This document shows, piece after piece, positions 1 to 6,045 of a DNA stretch of 7,183 nucleotides (position 1 is the stretch's first letter; every line of letters begins with the position of its first letter). The stretch is from Deltaproteobacteria bacterium (GTDB taxonomy: Bacteria; UBA10199; JACPAL01; JACOUP01), in the NCBI GenBank assembly GCA_030649435.1, contig JAUSKE010000057.1:1-7183 (forward strand), written 5' to 3'. The position numbers were made by a program, and so were the translations under genes. The notes beneath the pieces were generated by a model, which did not search any database, was not told the origin of the DNA, and saw nothing but the letters and a program-made list of their open reading frames with translations.

Positions 1-113
1 CAAAGTTTGGTGACTTCAAGATTGATCAGGCGTGGGCCGCCATCTCTCTTCAGTTGGAGGTATTTTAAAATCCCTCCTATCTTTCTTGTGGTGGTGACTC
101 GTTCGGAAAGCAT
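1..113 (-). CDS. N-terminal fragment of a protein, possibly radical SAM (cut by window edge)
   Basis: An ATG at 113-111 opens a frame with no stop to the window edge, giving 37 codons plus two bases. It begins MLSERVTTTRKIGG and ends INLEVTKL. Only 3 nt separate it from the crotonase stop (TAA AAA ATG), so it is almost certainly the next gene of the same operon, translationally coupled. The ending 'INLEVTKL' resembles the first beta strand of many radical SAM proteins, where '(N)xEVTxxC' leads into the CxxxCxxC cluster motif. The last two visible bases are TG, so the next residue would be Cys if the following base is C or T. The first cluster cysteine is therefore not visible and the family call is an inference from a short stretch. 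That a gene starts here is much surer than what it encodes. The opposite-strand frame over this stretch is a shadow. Confidence 0.5.
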   Translation of the reverse strand, partial: MLSERVTTTRKIGGILKYLQLKRDGGPRLINLEVTKL

Positions 114-116
114 TTT

Positions 117-899
117 TTACCGGCCTTCGAACTTCGCCGGCCTTTTTTCGAGGAACGCCTTGAGCCCTTCCTTCAGATCTTCGGTTTCAAAACAACGGGG
201 GAAGGCTTCCCGTTCCTGGCGGAGCCCTTCCGCAAGTTCCAGATCAAACCCTTTATTGATCGATTGTTTTGCGAGCGAAACGGCGACCGGTCCCTTTTTG
301 CAAATCTCGGCCGCCACCGTTTTCACGTCAGAAAGAAGCGACTCCGGCGGACAAACCTTGTTCACGATGCCAAAAGTAAAGGCCTCCTGGGCTGTCAGGA
401 CCTTTGCCGAAAAAATAATCTCCTTCGCCCTCCCCTTTCCAATCAGGCGGGCGAGTCTCTGGGTCCCGCCCCAACCGGGGAAGAGCCCGAGGTTCACTTC
501 TGGCAGGCCAAGCTTCGCTTTTTCCGAAGCATAGATAAAATCACAAGAGAGCGCGAGCTCCATCCCACCCCCAAGACAAAAACCGTTCACAGCGGCAATC
601 ACCGGTTTTGCACAATGATCGATCGCATCCATCGCCTGATGCCCGAGCCCGCCAAACTCTTTCGCCTGAGAGGCGTTCATCTGGCTCATCGCGGCGATAT
701 CGGCCCCCGCGACAAACGCCTTGTCCCCGGCGCCGGTGATGATAACCACCCGTACTTCACGATTCTGGGAGAGTTCCGAAAAACAATCGCGAATCTCTTT
801 TAAGAGATCGGCGTTGAGCGCATTCAACGCTTTCTCGCGATTGATGGTAACCTGTGCTATAGAATTTTTGTTTTGGATGATTAGATTTTGGTAAGACAT
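117..899 (-). CDS. Enoyl-CoA hydratase / crotonase family protein
   Basis: A 260-residue protein, the usual size of a single-domain crotonase. Crotonases add water to the 2,3 double bond of enoyl-CoA thioesters in the cytoplasm, in beta-oxidation, butyrate or PHB-related routes. The oxyanion-hole segments are visible as AFVAGADI (61-68) and CLGGGMELAL (108-117). The two hydratase glutamates are present as Glu114 (GGMEL) and Glu134 (LPEVNLGLFPGWGG), spaced 20 apart as in true hydratases, so water addition is more likely than an isomerase- or decarboxylase-only role. The start is ATG at 899, with an AGGGGG Shine-Dalgarno at 912-907 seven bases upstream; that site directly touches the palindromic repeat in front of the gene. 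Thiolase lies upstream and the next gene starts 3 nt after the stop. No 3-hydroxyacyl-CoA dehydrogenase is in the window, so the intermediate step must be encoded elsewhere. Chain-length preference cannot be read from the sequence. Confidence 0.93.
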   Translation of the reverse strand: MSYQNLIIQNKNSIAQVTINREKALNALNADLLKEIRDCFSELSQNREVRVVIITGAGDKAFVAGADIAAMSQMNASQAKEFGGLGHQAMDAIDHCAKPVIAAVNGFCLGGGMELALSCDFIYASEKAKLGLPEVNLGLFPGWGGTQRLARLIGKGRAKEIIFSAKVLTAQEAFTFGIVNKVCPPESLLSDVKTVAAEICKKGPVAVSLAKQSINKGFDLELAEGLRQEREAFPRCFETEDLKEGLKAFLEKRPAKFEGR

Positions 900-912
900 G
901 TTGTTTCCCCCT

Positions 913-971
913 GTAGGGGCAACCCTATGTGGTTGCCCTCATAATGGGCCGCCACACAGGGCCGCCCCTAC
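913..971. repeat. Double-hairpin palindromic repeat, copy 1 (thiolase/crotonase junction)
   Basis: The element is bounded by GTAGGGGC (913-920) and its inverted complement GCCCCTAC (964-971). Inside are two hairpins, each starting GGGC and ending GCCC. The first pairs GGGCAACC (917-924) with GGTTGCCC (931-938), 8 bp perfect. The second pairs 946-953 with 960-967, with a single C-C mismatch (950 opposite 963). The outer GTAG/CTAC can close a three-way junction. The same plan recurs at 4990-5042 with different inner sequences. Its right edge supplies the TAG stop of the thiolase gene, and its left edge abuts the crotonase Shine-Dalgarno. It resembles dispersed REP/MITE-like elements beginning GTAGGGGC known from many bacterial genomes; it carries no coding capacity and no T-tract, so it is not a typical terminator. 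Confidence 0.85.
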
Positions 972-2146
972 GACATTCGTTCCACCACCAATGCGACCCC
1001 TTCACCACCGCCAATGCAGAGAGAGGCACACCCCCTCTTCGCCCCGGTTTCTTGAAGTGAATAAAGAAGCGTTGTTAAAATTCGTGCCCCGGAGGCCCCG
1101 ATCGGATGCCCCAGCGCGACCGCACCACCATGGATGTTGACCCGGTCCGCTGAAAGACCAAGTTTTTTATTGTTGACCAGCGCCACAACAGAAAATGCCT
1201 CGTTGATCTCCCAAAGATCGATCTCACTTGTTTTCATCTGGAGACGGTTCAAAACTTTTTGAATCGCCTCCGACGGGGCAACGGTAAACCATTCTGGGGC
1301 TACCGAAGCGCCCGCATGCCCAACAATTTTTGCCAAGGGCCTGAGGCCTTTCTTTTTGGCCAAATCGCTACTCATCAAAAGAACGGCAGCAGCACCATCA
1401 TTAATCTTTGAGGCGTTGCCGGCGGTCACCGTTCCTTCCTTTTCGAAGGCTGGCTTCAAACTTTTCAGCTTTTCAAAATTCGCTTTCCCTGGTTCTTCAT
1501 CAAGATCAATCTTCTTCGTCGTTTTTCCCTCAGCGACTTCAACGGCAATAATCTCTGATTTAAATTTTCCATCGGCGATCGCCTTTTGCGCGCGACGGTA
1601 ACTCTCTATCGCAAATTCGTCCTGAGCCTCGCGCGAAATCTTGTACTCACGGGCGCAGAGTTCGGCGGCCGACCCCATATGAAAATTGTTATACACATCC
1701 CAAAGCCCGTCGTTCACCAGGCTGTCGATCACCTGACCATTTCCCAAGCGGTAACCGGACCGCCCCTTCGGCAAAAGATAAGGAACATTACTCATCGATT
1801 CCATCCCACCGGCAATCACCACTTCGGCGTCGCCATTTCGGATCATCGCGTCAGCAAGCATCACCGATTTGAGTCCGGAGCCGCAAACTTTATTGATGGT
1901 GAGACAACCGGTTTCTTTTGGAAGACCTGCCCCCAGTGAGGCTTGTCGTGCCGGTGCCTGGCCAAGCCCTGCCGGCAACACACACCCCATGATCACCTCT
2001 TGCACCTCGGCCGGCTTCAGACCGGCTCTCTGCAACGCCTCGGCAATCGCGAGACTTCCCAATTTTGTAGCGGTTAAAGAAGAAAGCGCTCCCTGAAAAC
2101 TGCCGATCGGTGTGCGTGCGGCGCTAACGATGACTGTTTCCATCAT
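968..2146 (-). CDS. Acetyl-CoA acetyltransferase (thiolase II type)
   Basis: A 392-residue biosynthetic-type thiolase, which reversibly condenses two acetyl-CoA to acetoacetyl-CoA or cleaves 3-ketoacyl-CoA, in the cytoplasm. It opens with ETVIVSAARTPIGSF. The acyl-accepting nucleophile is Cys88 in NKVCGSGLK; NEAFS follows; His347 lies in GHPIGASGAR and the second catalytic Cys377 in CIGGGEG. All three catalytic positions sit about where they do in Zoogloea-type thiolases. The start is ATG 2146 or the adjacent ATG 2143; neither has a clear Shine-Dalgarno. A TTG at 2185 would add 13 residues with no family resemblance. The C terminus (ALVVERMS) stops at a TAG that is part of the flanking repeat. 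The gene lies 40 nt after dctM and upstream of crotonase, suggesting that acyl-CoA turnover is tied to the transporter. Substrate chain length is not decidable from these motifs. Confidence 0.93.
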   Translation of the reverse strand: MMETVIVSAARTPIGSFQGALSSLTATKLGSLAIAEALQRAGLKPAEVQEVIMGCVLPAGLGQAPARQASLGAGLPKETGCLTINKVCGSGLKSVMLADAMIRNGDAEVVIAGGMESMSNVPYLLPKGRSGYRLGNGQVIDSLVNDGLWDVYNNFHMGSAAELCAREYKISREAQDEFAIESYRRAQKAIADGKFKSEIIAVEVAEGKTTKKIDLDEEPGKANFEKLKSLKPAFEKEGTVTAGNASKINDGAAAVLLMSSDLAKKKGLRPLAKIVGHAGASVAPEWFTVAPSEAIQKVLNRLQMKTSEIDLWEINEAFSVVALVNNKKLGLSADRVNIHGGAVALGHPIGASGARILTTLLYSLQETGAKRGCASLCIGGGEGVALVVERMS

Positions 2147-2166
2147 GATAGTGGGGACGCTAACAA

Positions 2167-2180
2167 ACCCCGACAGGGGT
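2167..2180 (-). other. Small hairpin between dctM and thiolase
   Basis: On the minus strand ACCCC-TGTC-GGGGT forms a 5-bp stem with a 4-base loop, followed by TTTGTT. It begins 6 nt after the dctM stop and ends 20 nt before the thiolase ATG. A second CCCC at 2156-2153 could compete for the same GGGG. The stem is short for an intrinsic terminator, so at most it gives partial read-through or an RNA processing site. This is a structure seen by eye, not a demonstrated regulator. Confidence 0.3.
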
Positions 2181-2186
2181 GTCAAA

Positions 2187-3461
2187 TCAATGCATTTTCA
2201 GATAATCGAGAAGGCCCAAAGACAACGAAGGCACATAGGTGATGAGCATCAGTGCCGCAATGAGGATCAACATAAAGGGGAGTGAAAAGCGGGCAACCTG
2301 CAAGACCGGTTTTTTAAACCGATAACTTGAAATGAAGAGATTCAACCCCACCGGAGGGGTCAGGTAACCAATCTCCAGATTGGTAAGAAAAATAATCCCC
2401 AAATGAATCGGATTAACACCAAAGGACTGCGCAATCGGTGTGATGAGCGGCACGACAACGATGATTGCCGAGAAGATATCCATCAAACAACCGACCACCA
2501 AGAGCAGAATATTGAGGATCAAAAGAAACATCAGCGGGCTGGTGATGTACTGCCTCACCGTTTCAAGAAGAATCATCGGGACACGGGCATCAATCAAGAA
2601 ACTGGTGAAACCGAGAGAAACGCCCAGGATGATCAGGATCCCCCCGACAAGAACCATGCTATCCTTAATGATGCGGGGGACATCTTTCAGCTTCAAATCA
2701 CGATAGATCAGAATCTCCACAATAAAAACATAGAAGGAGCAAACAGCCGCCGCCTCGCTCGCTGTAAAATAGCCGCCGTAAATCCCGACGAGGATAATGA
2801 CCGGTAGCGGAATGATCCAAATCCCATCCCGAATCGCCTTAAGAATACCCCTCAAGTTGGGCCGACTCCTCCCGGTTTCGGACCGGAGACCAACCTTGAA
2901 GCTGTAAAGGCCGAGGAGAAAGATCAGAAGAAAACCGGGGACAATACCGGCCAGAAAAAGTTTGTCGACATCGACCTGACCAATCAAGCCATAGAGGATG
3001 AGCGGCAAACTGGGTGGGAAGAGAAGACCGAGACTCCCGCAAGTGGTGACAAGCCCAAGAGAAAAATTTTCGGGATAGTTCCTCTTCAGGAGGATTGGGT
3101 AGAGGAGCCCTCCCAACGCAATAATCGTAACCCCCGAGCAGCCGGTAAACGCCGTAAAAAAGGCACAGGCAAAAAGACAGACAAGGGCGACCCCCCCGGG
3201 CATCCAACCGATCAACGACTGCGTCAGGTTTACCATCCTTTCAGGTGTCTTCGATTCTGCCATCATGTAACCGGCAAAGGTAAAGAGAGGGATCGCGACG
3301 AGCGTCGACGCGGAGGCCATCCGGTAAAGTTCAATGATGACCGCCGAAGGATGGATCCCGCCGGAGACAAAACCTAAGAGTGCCGCGGCCCCAAAGATTG
3401 TAAAGAGCGGCGCACCAAAAAAGAAAAAAAGAGCAATCAGAATTCCGGCAGCCAGTATCAC
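2187..3461 (-). CDS. dctM: TRAP transporter large permease, DctM family (TatM)
   Basis: A 424-residue, highly hydrophobic inner-membrane protein, the usual DctM length. It is the translocating, ion-coupled subunit that moves substrate delivered by the periplasmic receptor. Family segments are FTFAGYMMAES (60-70), FTAFTGCSG (102-110), GSLGLLFPPSLPLILYG (142-158), LAGIVPG shortly after, and near the C terminus LTNLEIGYLTPPVGLNLF. The start is GTG at 3461-3459: GGAGGG at 3475-3470 lies 8 nt upstream, and the GTG overlaps the dctQ stop as GTGA, a classic coupling arrangement. The frame stays open upstream to 3725, but that extension is soluble, Arg/Pro/Cys-rich sequence lying over dctQ and does not resemble the family. 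It follows dctQ and precedes thiolase by 40 nt. Confidence 0.93.
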   Translation of the reverse strand: MILAAGILIALFFFFGAPLFTIFGAAALLGFVSGGIHPSAVIIELYRMASASTLVAIPLFTFAGYMMAESKTPERMVNLTQSLIGWMPGGVALVCLFACAFFTAFTGCSGVTIIALGGLLYPILLKRNYPENFSLGLVTTCGSLGLLFPPSLPLILYGLIGQVDVDKLFLAGIVPGFLLIFLLGLYSFKVGLRSETGRSRPNLRGILKAIRDGIWIIPLPVIILVGIYGGYFTASEAAAVCSFYVFIVEILIYRDLKLKDVPRIIKDSMVLVGGILIILGVSLGFTSFLIDARVPMILLETVRQYITSPLMFLLILNILLLVVGCLMDIFSAIIVVVPLITPIAQSFGVNPIHLGIIFLTNLEIGYLTPPVGLNLFISSYRFKKPVLQVARFSLPFMLILIAALMLITYVPSLSLGLLDYLKMH

Positions 3462-3979
3462 GAGAGAGGCCCTCCAGGAGGCACCGAAGGGGCATGAACA
3501 ATCTCCTTGGCAAAGCAATCGAGGATGAGGTTCACGAGAAATCGGAAACTGATCAAAAAGAAGGCGATCGGCAAGATGGATTGCACCATCCAGGAGGGGA
3601 CGTTCAAGAAGAGAATATTTCCGGATTCTTTTTCTTGCAGGACAAAATCGAGGGCGGCCAAAAAGAGGAGGAACGAAACAATGGAGGCAAAAAGATCGAG
3701 GAGCGCCTGAAAGGGACGTTCCCACCGGGCGGGAATGAACCGGCTGAAGAGGTCAACGCGGATATGGTTCTTTTCTCTTGTCGCAAGCGAGGCCCCCAAA
3801 AACCCGACCCAGAGAACCATGTGGCGGACCAGGAGGTCCGACCAGACAATGCCAAACGAAAAAAAATTGCGAAGGATGACCTGCAAAAAGGCGAGGAGTA
3901 CCATCGCCAACAAGGCCGTGGAAAGAATAAACTCTTCAACCCGGGCAAGCCAACTATTGAGACTGACTAACAGGCGCAC
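3458..3979 (-). CDS. dctQ: TRAP transporter small permease, DctQ family (TatQ)
   Basis: A 173-residue inner-membrane protein, the usual size for DctQ, with four predicted membrane spans at about 17-36, 47-66, 90-112 and 130-150. It partners DctM in the TRAP membrane complex. Recognisable family positions are LQVILRN (32-38) and the stretch Trp57-Gly59...Gly62-Ala63-Ser64 leading to HIRVD (72-76). The start is GTG at 3979, preceded by GGAAAGGG; it lies inside the end of the receptor gene, overlapping it by 26 nt. The stop TGA at 3460-3458 overlaps the dctM GTG start by 4 nt. The C-terminal tail (about 157-173) is a soluble, Pro-rich extension. DctQ sequences diverge widely; the call rests on topology, the HIxVD motif and position between dctP and dctM. 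Confidence 0.9.
   Translation of the reverse strand: MRLLVSLNSWLARVEEFILSTALLAMVLLAFLQVILRNFFSFGIVWSDLLVRHMVLWVGFLGASLATREKNHIRVDLFSRFIPARWERPFQALLDLFASIVSFLLFLAALDFVLQEKESGNILFLNVPSWMVQSILPIAFFLISFRFLVNLILDCFAKEIVHAPSVPPGGPLS
3470..3475 (-). promoter_or_regulatory. Shine-Dalgarno deciding the dctM start
   Basis: GGAGGG on the minus strand lies inside the dctQ coding region, 8 nt ahead of a GTG that overlaps the dctQ TGA. Together these fix the dctM start at 3461 and argue against the longer open frame to 3725. Confidence 0.8.
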
Positions 3980-4979
3980 TAGACCCTTTCCATTCGGTTC
4001 CGATACTTTTCACCTGGTTCAACAATTCCTCTGAAAAAAGTTTTCCCGCGAGCTCCGGCCAAATTTTACTGCTTGCCGCTAAAATCTCGGCCTTTTCCTT
4101 CACCCCAATCGACACCGTCTCGATACCAACCCCTTTGAGCGATTGCAGTGCCTTTTCGTTATCCTCCCTTGTCCTCTGCACCAATTTCACACAATACTTC
4201 TCCGTCACTTGGGAAAAAATCCGCCGAAGGTCGGAGGGCAGACTGTCAAAAAACTTTTTATCAATAATAAAAGCGCCGACCGCATAATTAAACCGCTGGC
4301 CCATCATGTATTTGACTTTCGTGTGCCATTGCAAGGCCACGATCCCCAGCGGAGGGCCATAAACACCGTCGATCATCTTTGTTTGAAGAGACGTCATGAC
4401 ATCCGGAATTGCCAGAGGGATGGGCGAGATACCGAAGGCCTTAAATGCCGCCAGAGCCAAGGGATCCCCTTCCCACACCCAGAACTTGGCGCCGCGCATA
4501 TCCGCAATGGAATGGATCGGCTTGTTGGCAAAAACGTTGACCGGCCCGACATCGGCGTACGCCAGAAATTCAAACCCCTTTTTTTGGAACTCTGTTTTGA
4601 AAAGCGGGAGGAGTTTTTGTTTGGCCTGATCGAGCTCCGTGGTATTGGCAAAAATCATCGGCAGTTCGAGCACACGAACCGAGGAGACAACCTGACCCAA
4701 GCCAAAACCGGTGAGGCCGGCGGCATGGATCTGCCCGATCTTCAACTTGCGGAGCATGTCCGGTTCATCCCCCATCACTCCGCCCCAATAGAACTTGAAC
4801 TTGATCCGCCCCCCTGAAGCGGACTGGAGCTCTTTATCCATCTCCGTCATCACATTGGCCCAGGCGGAACCTTCTGGCGCTAAATTGGCAAACTTGACTT
4901 CAATCGGGGCTGACCAGGCGAGAGACTGACAGAGAAAAAAACTAACCATCACCACCAATACTGATAATTTCGTTTTCAT
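3954..4979 (-). CDS. dctP: TRAP transporter substrate-binding protein, DctP family (TatP-like)
   Basis: A 341-residue periplasmic receptor that captures the substrate and hands it to DctQM. The N terminus has Lys2/Lys4, a hydrophobic core (about 5-20) and a probable signal-peptidase site around residues 21-24; there is no lipobox. The mature part opens with VKFANLAPEGSAW, as in DctP proteins. The domain-linking region reads MRGAKFWVWEGDP (161-173) then DVMTSLQTKMIDG. In sialic-acid and C4-dicarboxylate receptors the position aligned with Trp167 is an Arg that binds the substrate carboxylate (SiaP Arg147); here it is Trp, suggesting a more hydrophobic or differently bound ligand. The start is ATG 4979, with GGAGGGG at 4989-4983 three bases upstream, touching the repeat behind it. 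The frame runs further upstream (to 5027), but that part translates the repeat. The TatT gene lies directly upstream, as expected for a TPAT receptor; dctQ begins within its last 26 nt. Confidence 0.92.
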   Translation of the reverse strand: MKTKLSVLVVMVSFFLCQSLAWSAPIEVKFANLAPEGSAWANVMTEMDKELQSASGGRIKFKFYWGGVMGDEPDMLRKLKIGQIHAAGLTGFGLGQVVSSVRVLELPMIFANTTELDQAKQKLLPLFKTEFQKKGFEFLAYADVGPVNVFANKPIHSIADMRGAKFWVWEGDPLALAAFKAFGISPIPLAIPDVMTSLQTKMIDGVYGPPLGIVALQWHTKVKYMMGQRFNYAVGAFIIDKKFFDSLPSDLRRIFSQVTEKYCVKLVQRTREDNEKALQSLKGVGIETVSIGVKEKAEILAASSKIWPELAGKLFSEELLNQVKSIGTEWKGSSAPVSQSQ

Positions 4980-4989
4980 AAACCCCTCC

Positions 4990-5042
4990 GTAGGGGCGTG
5001 ATTTATCACGCCCTGAGAGGGCGCCATTAATGGCGCCCCTAC
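4990..5042. repeat. Double-hairpin palindromic repeat, copy 2 (tatT/tatP junction)
   Basis: The element is bounded by GTAGGGGC (4990-4997) and GCCCCTAC (5035-5042). The first inner hairpin pairs GGGCGTGA (4994-5001) with TCACGCCC (5006-5013) around a TTTA loop. The second is a perfect 20-bp palindrome (5019-5038; GGGCGCCATT and its complement). It has the same plan as the copy at 913-971: GTAG, hairpin GGGC...GCCC, short linker, hairpin GGGC...GCCC, CTAC; only the inner bases differ. It starts 8 nt after the TatT stop and ends exactly at the first base before the tatP Shine-Dalgarno. It could be an RNA-stability or translation-modulating element in the tatT-tatP message, or a neutral insertion. 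Confidence 0.88.
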
Positions 5043-5050
5043 AACCCCGT

Positions 5051-5980
5051 TTAAAAATAATTATCGATCCGATCCAAAAGGATTCTGGCCCTTCGTTTCG
5101 CCAGTTCGTTAGCCAAACGCTGTTGTGGCAAAAGGTCGCCCGGAGTGTCGAGCACCCTCTGCAATAATTCATAAAAGAGGGCTTTATCCTGAACCTGAAC
5201 GGCGTAAAATTGTGCTTCCAACGCCTCGGCCATCAGGAATTTTCCTTGAGTGAATTTGACGGCATCCTCAAAATGGTCCTTCGCCTTCTGCGGAGACCCT
5301 CCCAACATCGGAGGTCGGCTCGCATAGTAGACACCATAAAAGAGGTGCGGGCTGGCGTAAAAATAGGTTTCCTGAAGTTTGAACACCCGCGCCATCATCG
5401 CCTGAACGCGGCCGAGGTCGGTGATCGCGCTCGGGTCATCCTTCGACAGGTTGATCAGATTGCCCCAACAGAAACCGGTCCAGAAAAGAAGATCGAGGTC
5501 GCCACGGCCGTACCCTTTTAACATCTCCTCAAAAGTGGCGCTGTCTTTACTGAGGGCATTGCGAAAGCGGCCGCTCCTCTTCAAAATATCGAGACCATAG
5601 TCCCTCCCCCGCCGATAAAAAAGTTTGGCCCGCGCGAGTGAGGCGTCGTACTTGACCCGATCGCGATCTTTATACTGCAAAATATCGTTTTCCAGAAAAC
5701 CAAAGGCATAGTTGCCATAAGAACGGGCGAGCAGCACCGCGTAATTTTTGTTTGATGGGTTATCCCGCGCAAAAACTTCAAGCATCTTTAAAGAAGACAA
5801 GGCGGCCGTCGCAGCAACTTCGACATCTTCCTCCTCTTCGAAGACAGGAGTCCCCCTCTTCATAATGTTGGAAGTCAAGTCAGACGCCGCTTTGGAAAGA
5901 CTGCACGCATTGAGCCCGAAAGAGAAAAAAAGAAGGAGAAAAATAGAAAAGAGACGCTTCACTGGTGGGACAGGTACCAT
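5051..5980 (-). CDS. TRAP-associated lipoprotein, TatT family (TPR-like T component)
   Basis: A 309-residue secreted lipoprotein. Residues 8-22 are a basic start plus hydrophobic core, and LNAC (23-26) is a lipobox with Cys26 as the lipidated residue. TatT proteins are helical, TPR-like and pair with a DctP-type receptor (TatP) in TPAT transporters; Treponema pallidum TP0956 is the studied example, a trimer with a pore that docks the receptor. Family-like stretches here are LFWTGFCWGNLIN (165-177), HLFYGVYYASRPPMLGG (212-228) followed by KAKDHFEDA, then LANELAKRRARILLDRIDNYF at the C terminus, all in the order I know from the TatT family. The start is ATG 5980; a GTG at 5962 would also keep the signal peptide, and neither has a good Shine-Dalgarno. 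It is probably the first gene of the transport operon. Residues 48-54 are an acidic run (EEEEDVE). Confidence 0.88.
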   Translation of the reverse strand: MVPVPPVKRLFSIFLLLFFSFGLNACSLSKAASDLTSNIMKRGTPVFEEEEDVEVAATAALSSLKMLEVFARDNPSNKNYAVLLARSYGNYAFGFLENDILQYKDRDRVKYDASLARAKLFYRRGRDYGLDILKRSGRFRNALSKDSATFEEMLKGYGRGDLDLLFWTGFCWGNLINLSKDDPSAITDLGRVQAMMARVFKLQETYFYASPHLFYGVYYASRPPMLGGSPQKAKDHFEDAVKFTQGKFLMAEALEAQFYAVQVQDKALFYELLQRVLDTPGDLLPQQRLANELAKRRARILLDRIDNYF

Positions 5981-6016
5981 TCGACTCGAAAAGAAGTCAA
6001 GAATTTTGTCCCTTTA

Positions 6017-6045
6017 ATTCAAGAACTTATGATGCAGAGAGTCAA
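6017..6045 (-). promoter_or_regulatory. Candidate sigma70-type promoter for the TPAT operon
   Basis: On the minus strand TTGACT (6045-6040) and TTGAAT (6022-6017) are separated by exactly 17 nt. The -35 matches the consensus at 5 of 6 positions and the -10 at 4 of 6. Transcription would begin near 6010, giving a leader of about 30 nt before the TatT ATG. It lies in the only real gap between efp and the transporter genes, just behind a T-run that may end the efp message. Matches of this quality arise by chance, so this is a proposal. Confidence 0.4.

Noticed and set aside
264..803. Plus-strand open frame of 179 codons opposite crotonase
   Set aside because: It is fully antisense to an intact crotonase with catalytic residues; no family resemblance.
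2147..2185. TTG start adding 13 residues to the thiolase
   Set aside because: No SD, and the added residues translate a hairpin leader; family proteins start at about the ATG at 2146/2143.
3462..3725. Upstream extension of the DctM frame (88 codons)
   Set aside because: It overlies dctQ in another frame, is soluble and Cys/Pro/Arg-rich, and a GTG with a good SD at 3461 gives the normal DctM length.
4143..4817. Long plus-strand open frame of 224 codons opposite the receptor gene
   Set aside because: It lies wholly inside the well-supported dctP gene, has no recognisable motif, and is rich in His, Arg and Pro as expected of an antisense shadow.
4980..5027. Upstream extension of the receptor frame
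   Set aside because: It translates the palindromic repeat and precedes a proper signal peptide that starts at the ATG at 4979 with a strong SD.
913..5042. The two repeats as a CRISPR array
   Set aside because: There are only two copies about 4 kb apart, each palindromic and internally different, with genes between them.
4942..5172. Minus-strand 76-codon frame across the tatT/tatP junction
   Set aside because: It runs through the repeat, giving the GRDKSRPYGG-type peptide that such repeats encode by chance, and overlaps two real genes out of frame.
5972..6000. Second TTGACT (6000-5995) with a 17-nt spacer upstream of TatT
   Set aside because: The matching -10 would be GTACCT, a poor match lying inside the start of the coding region.
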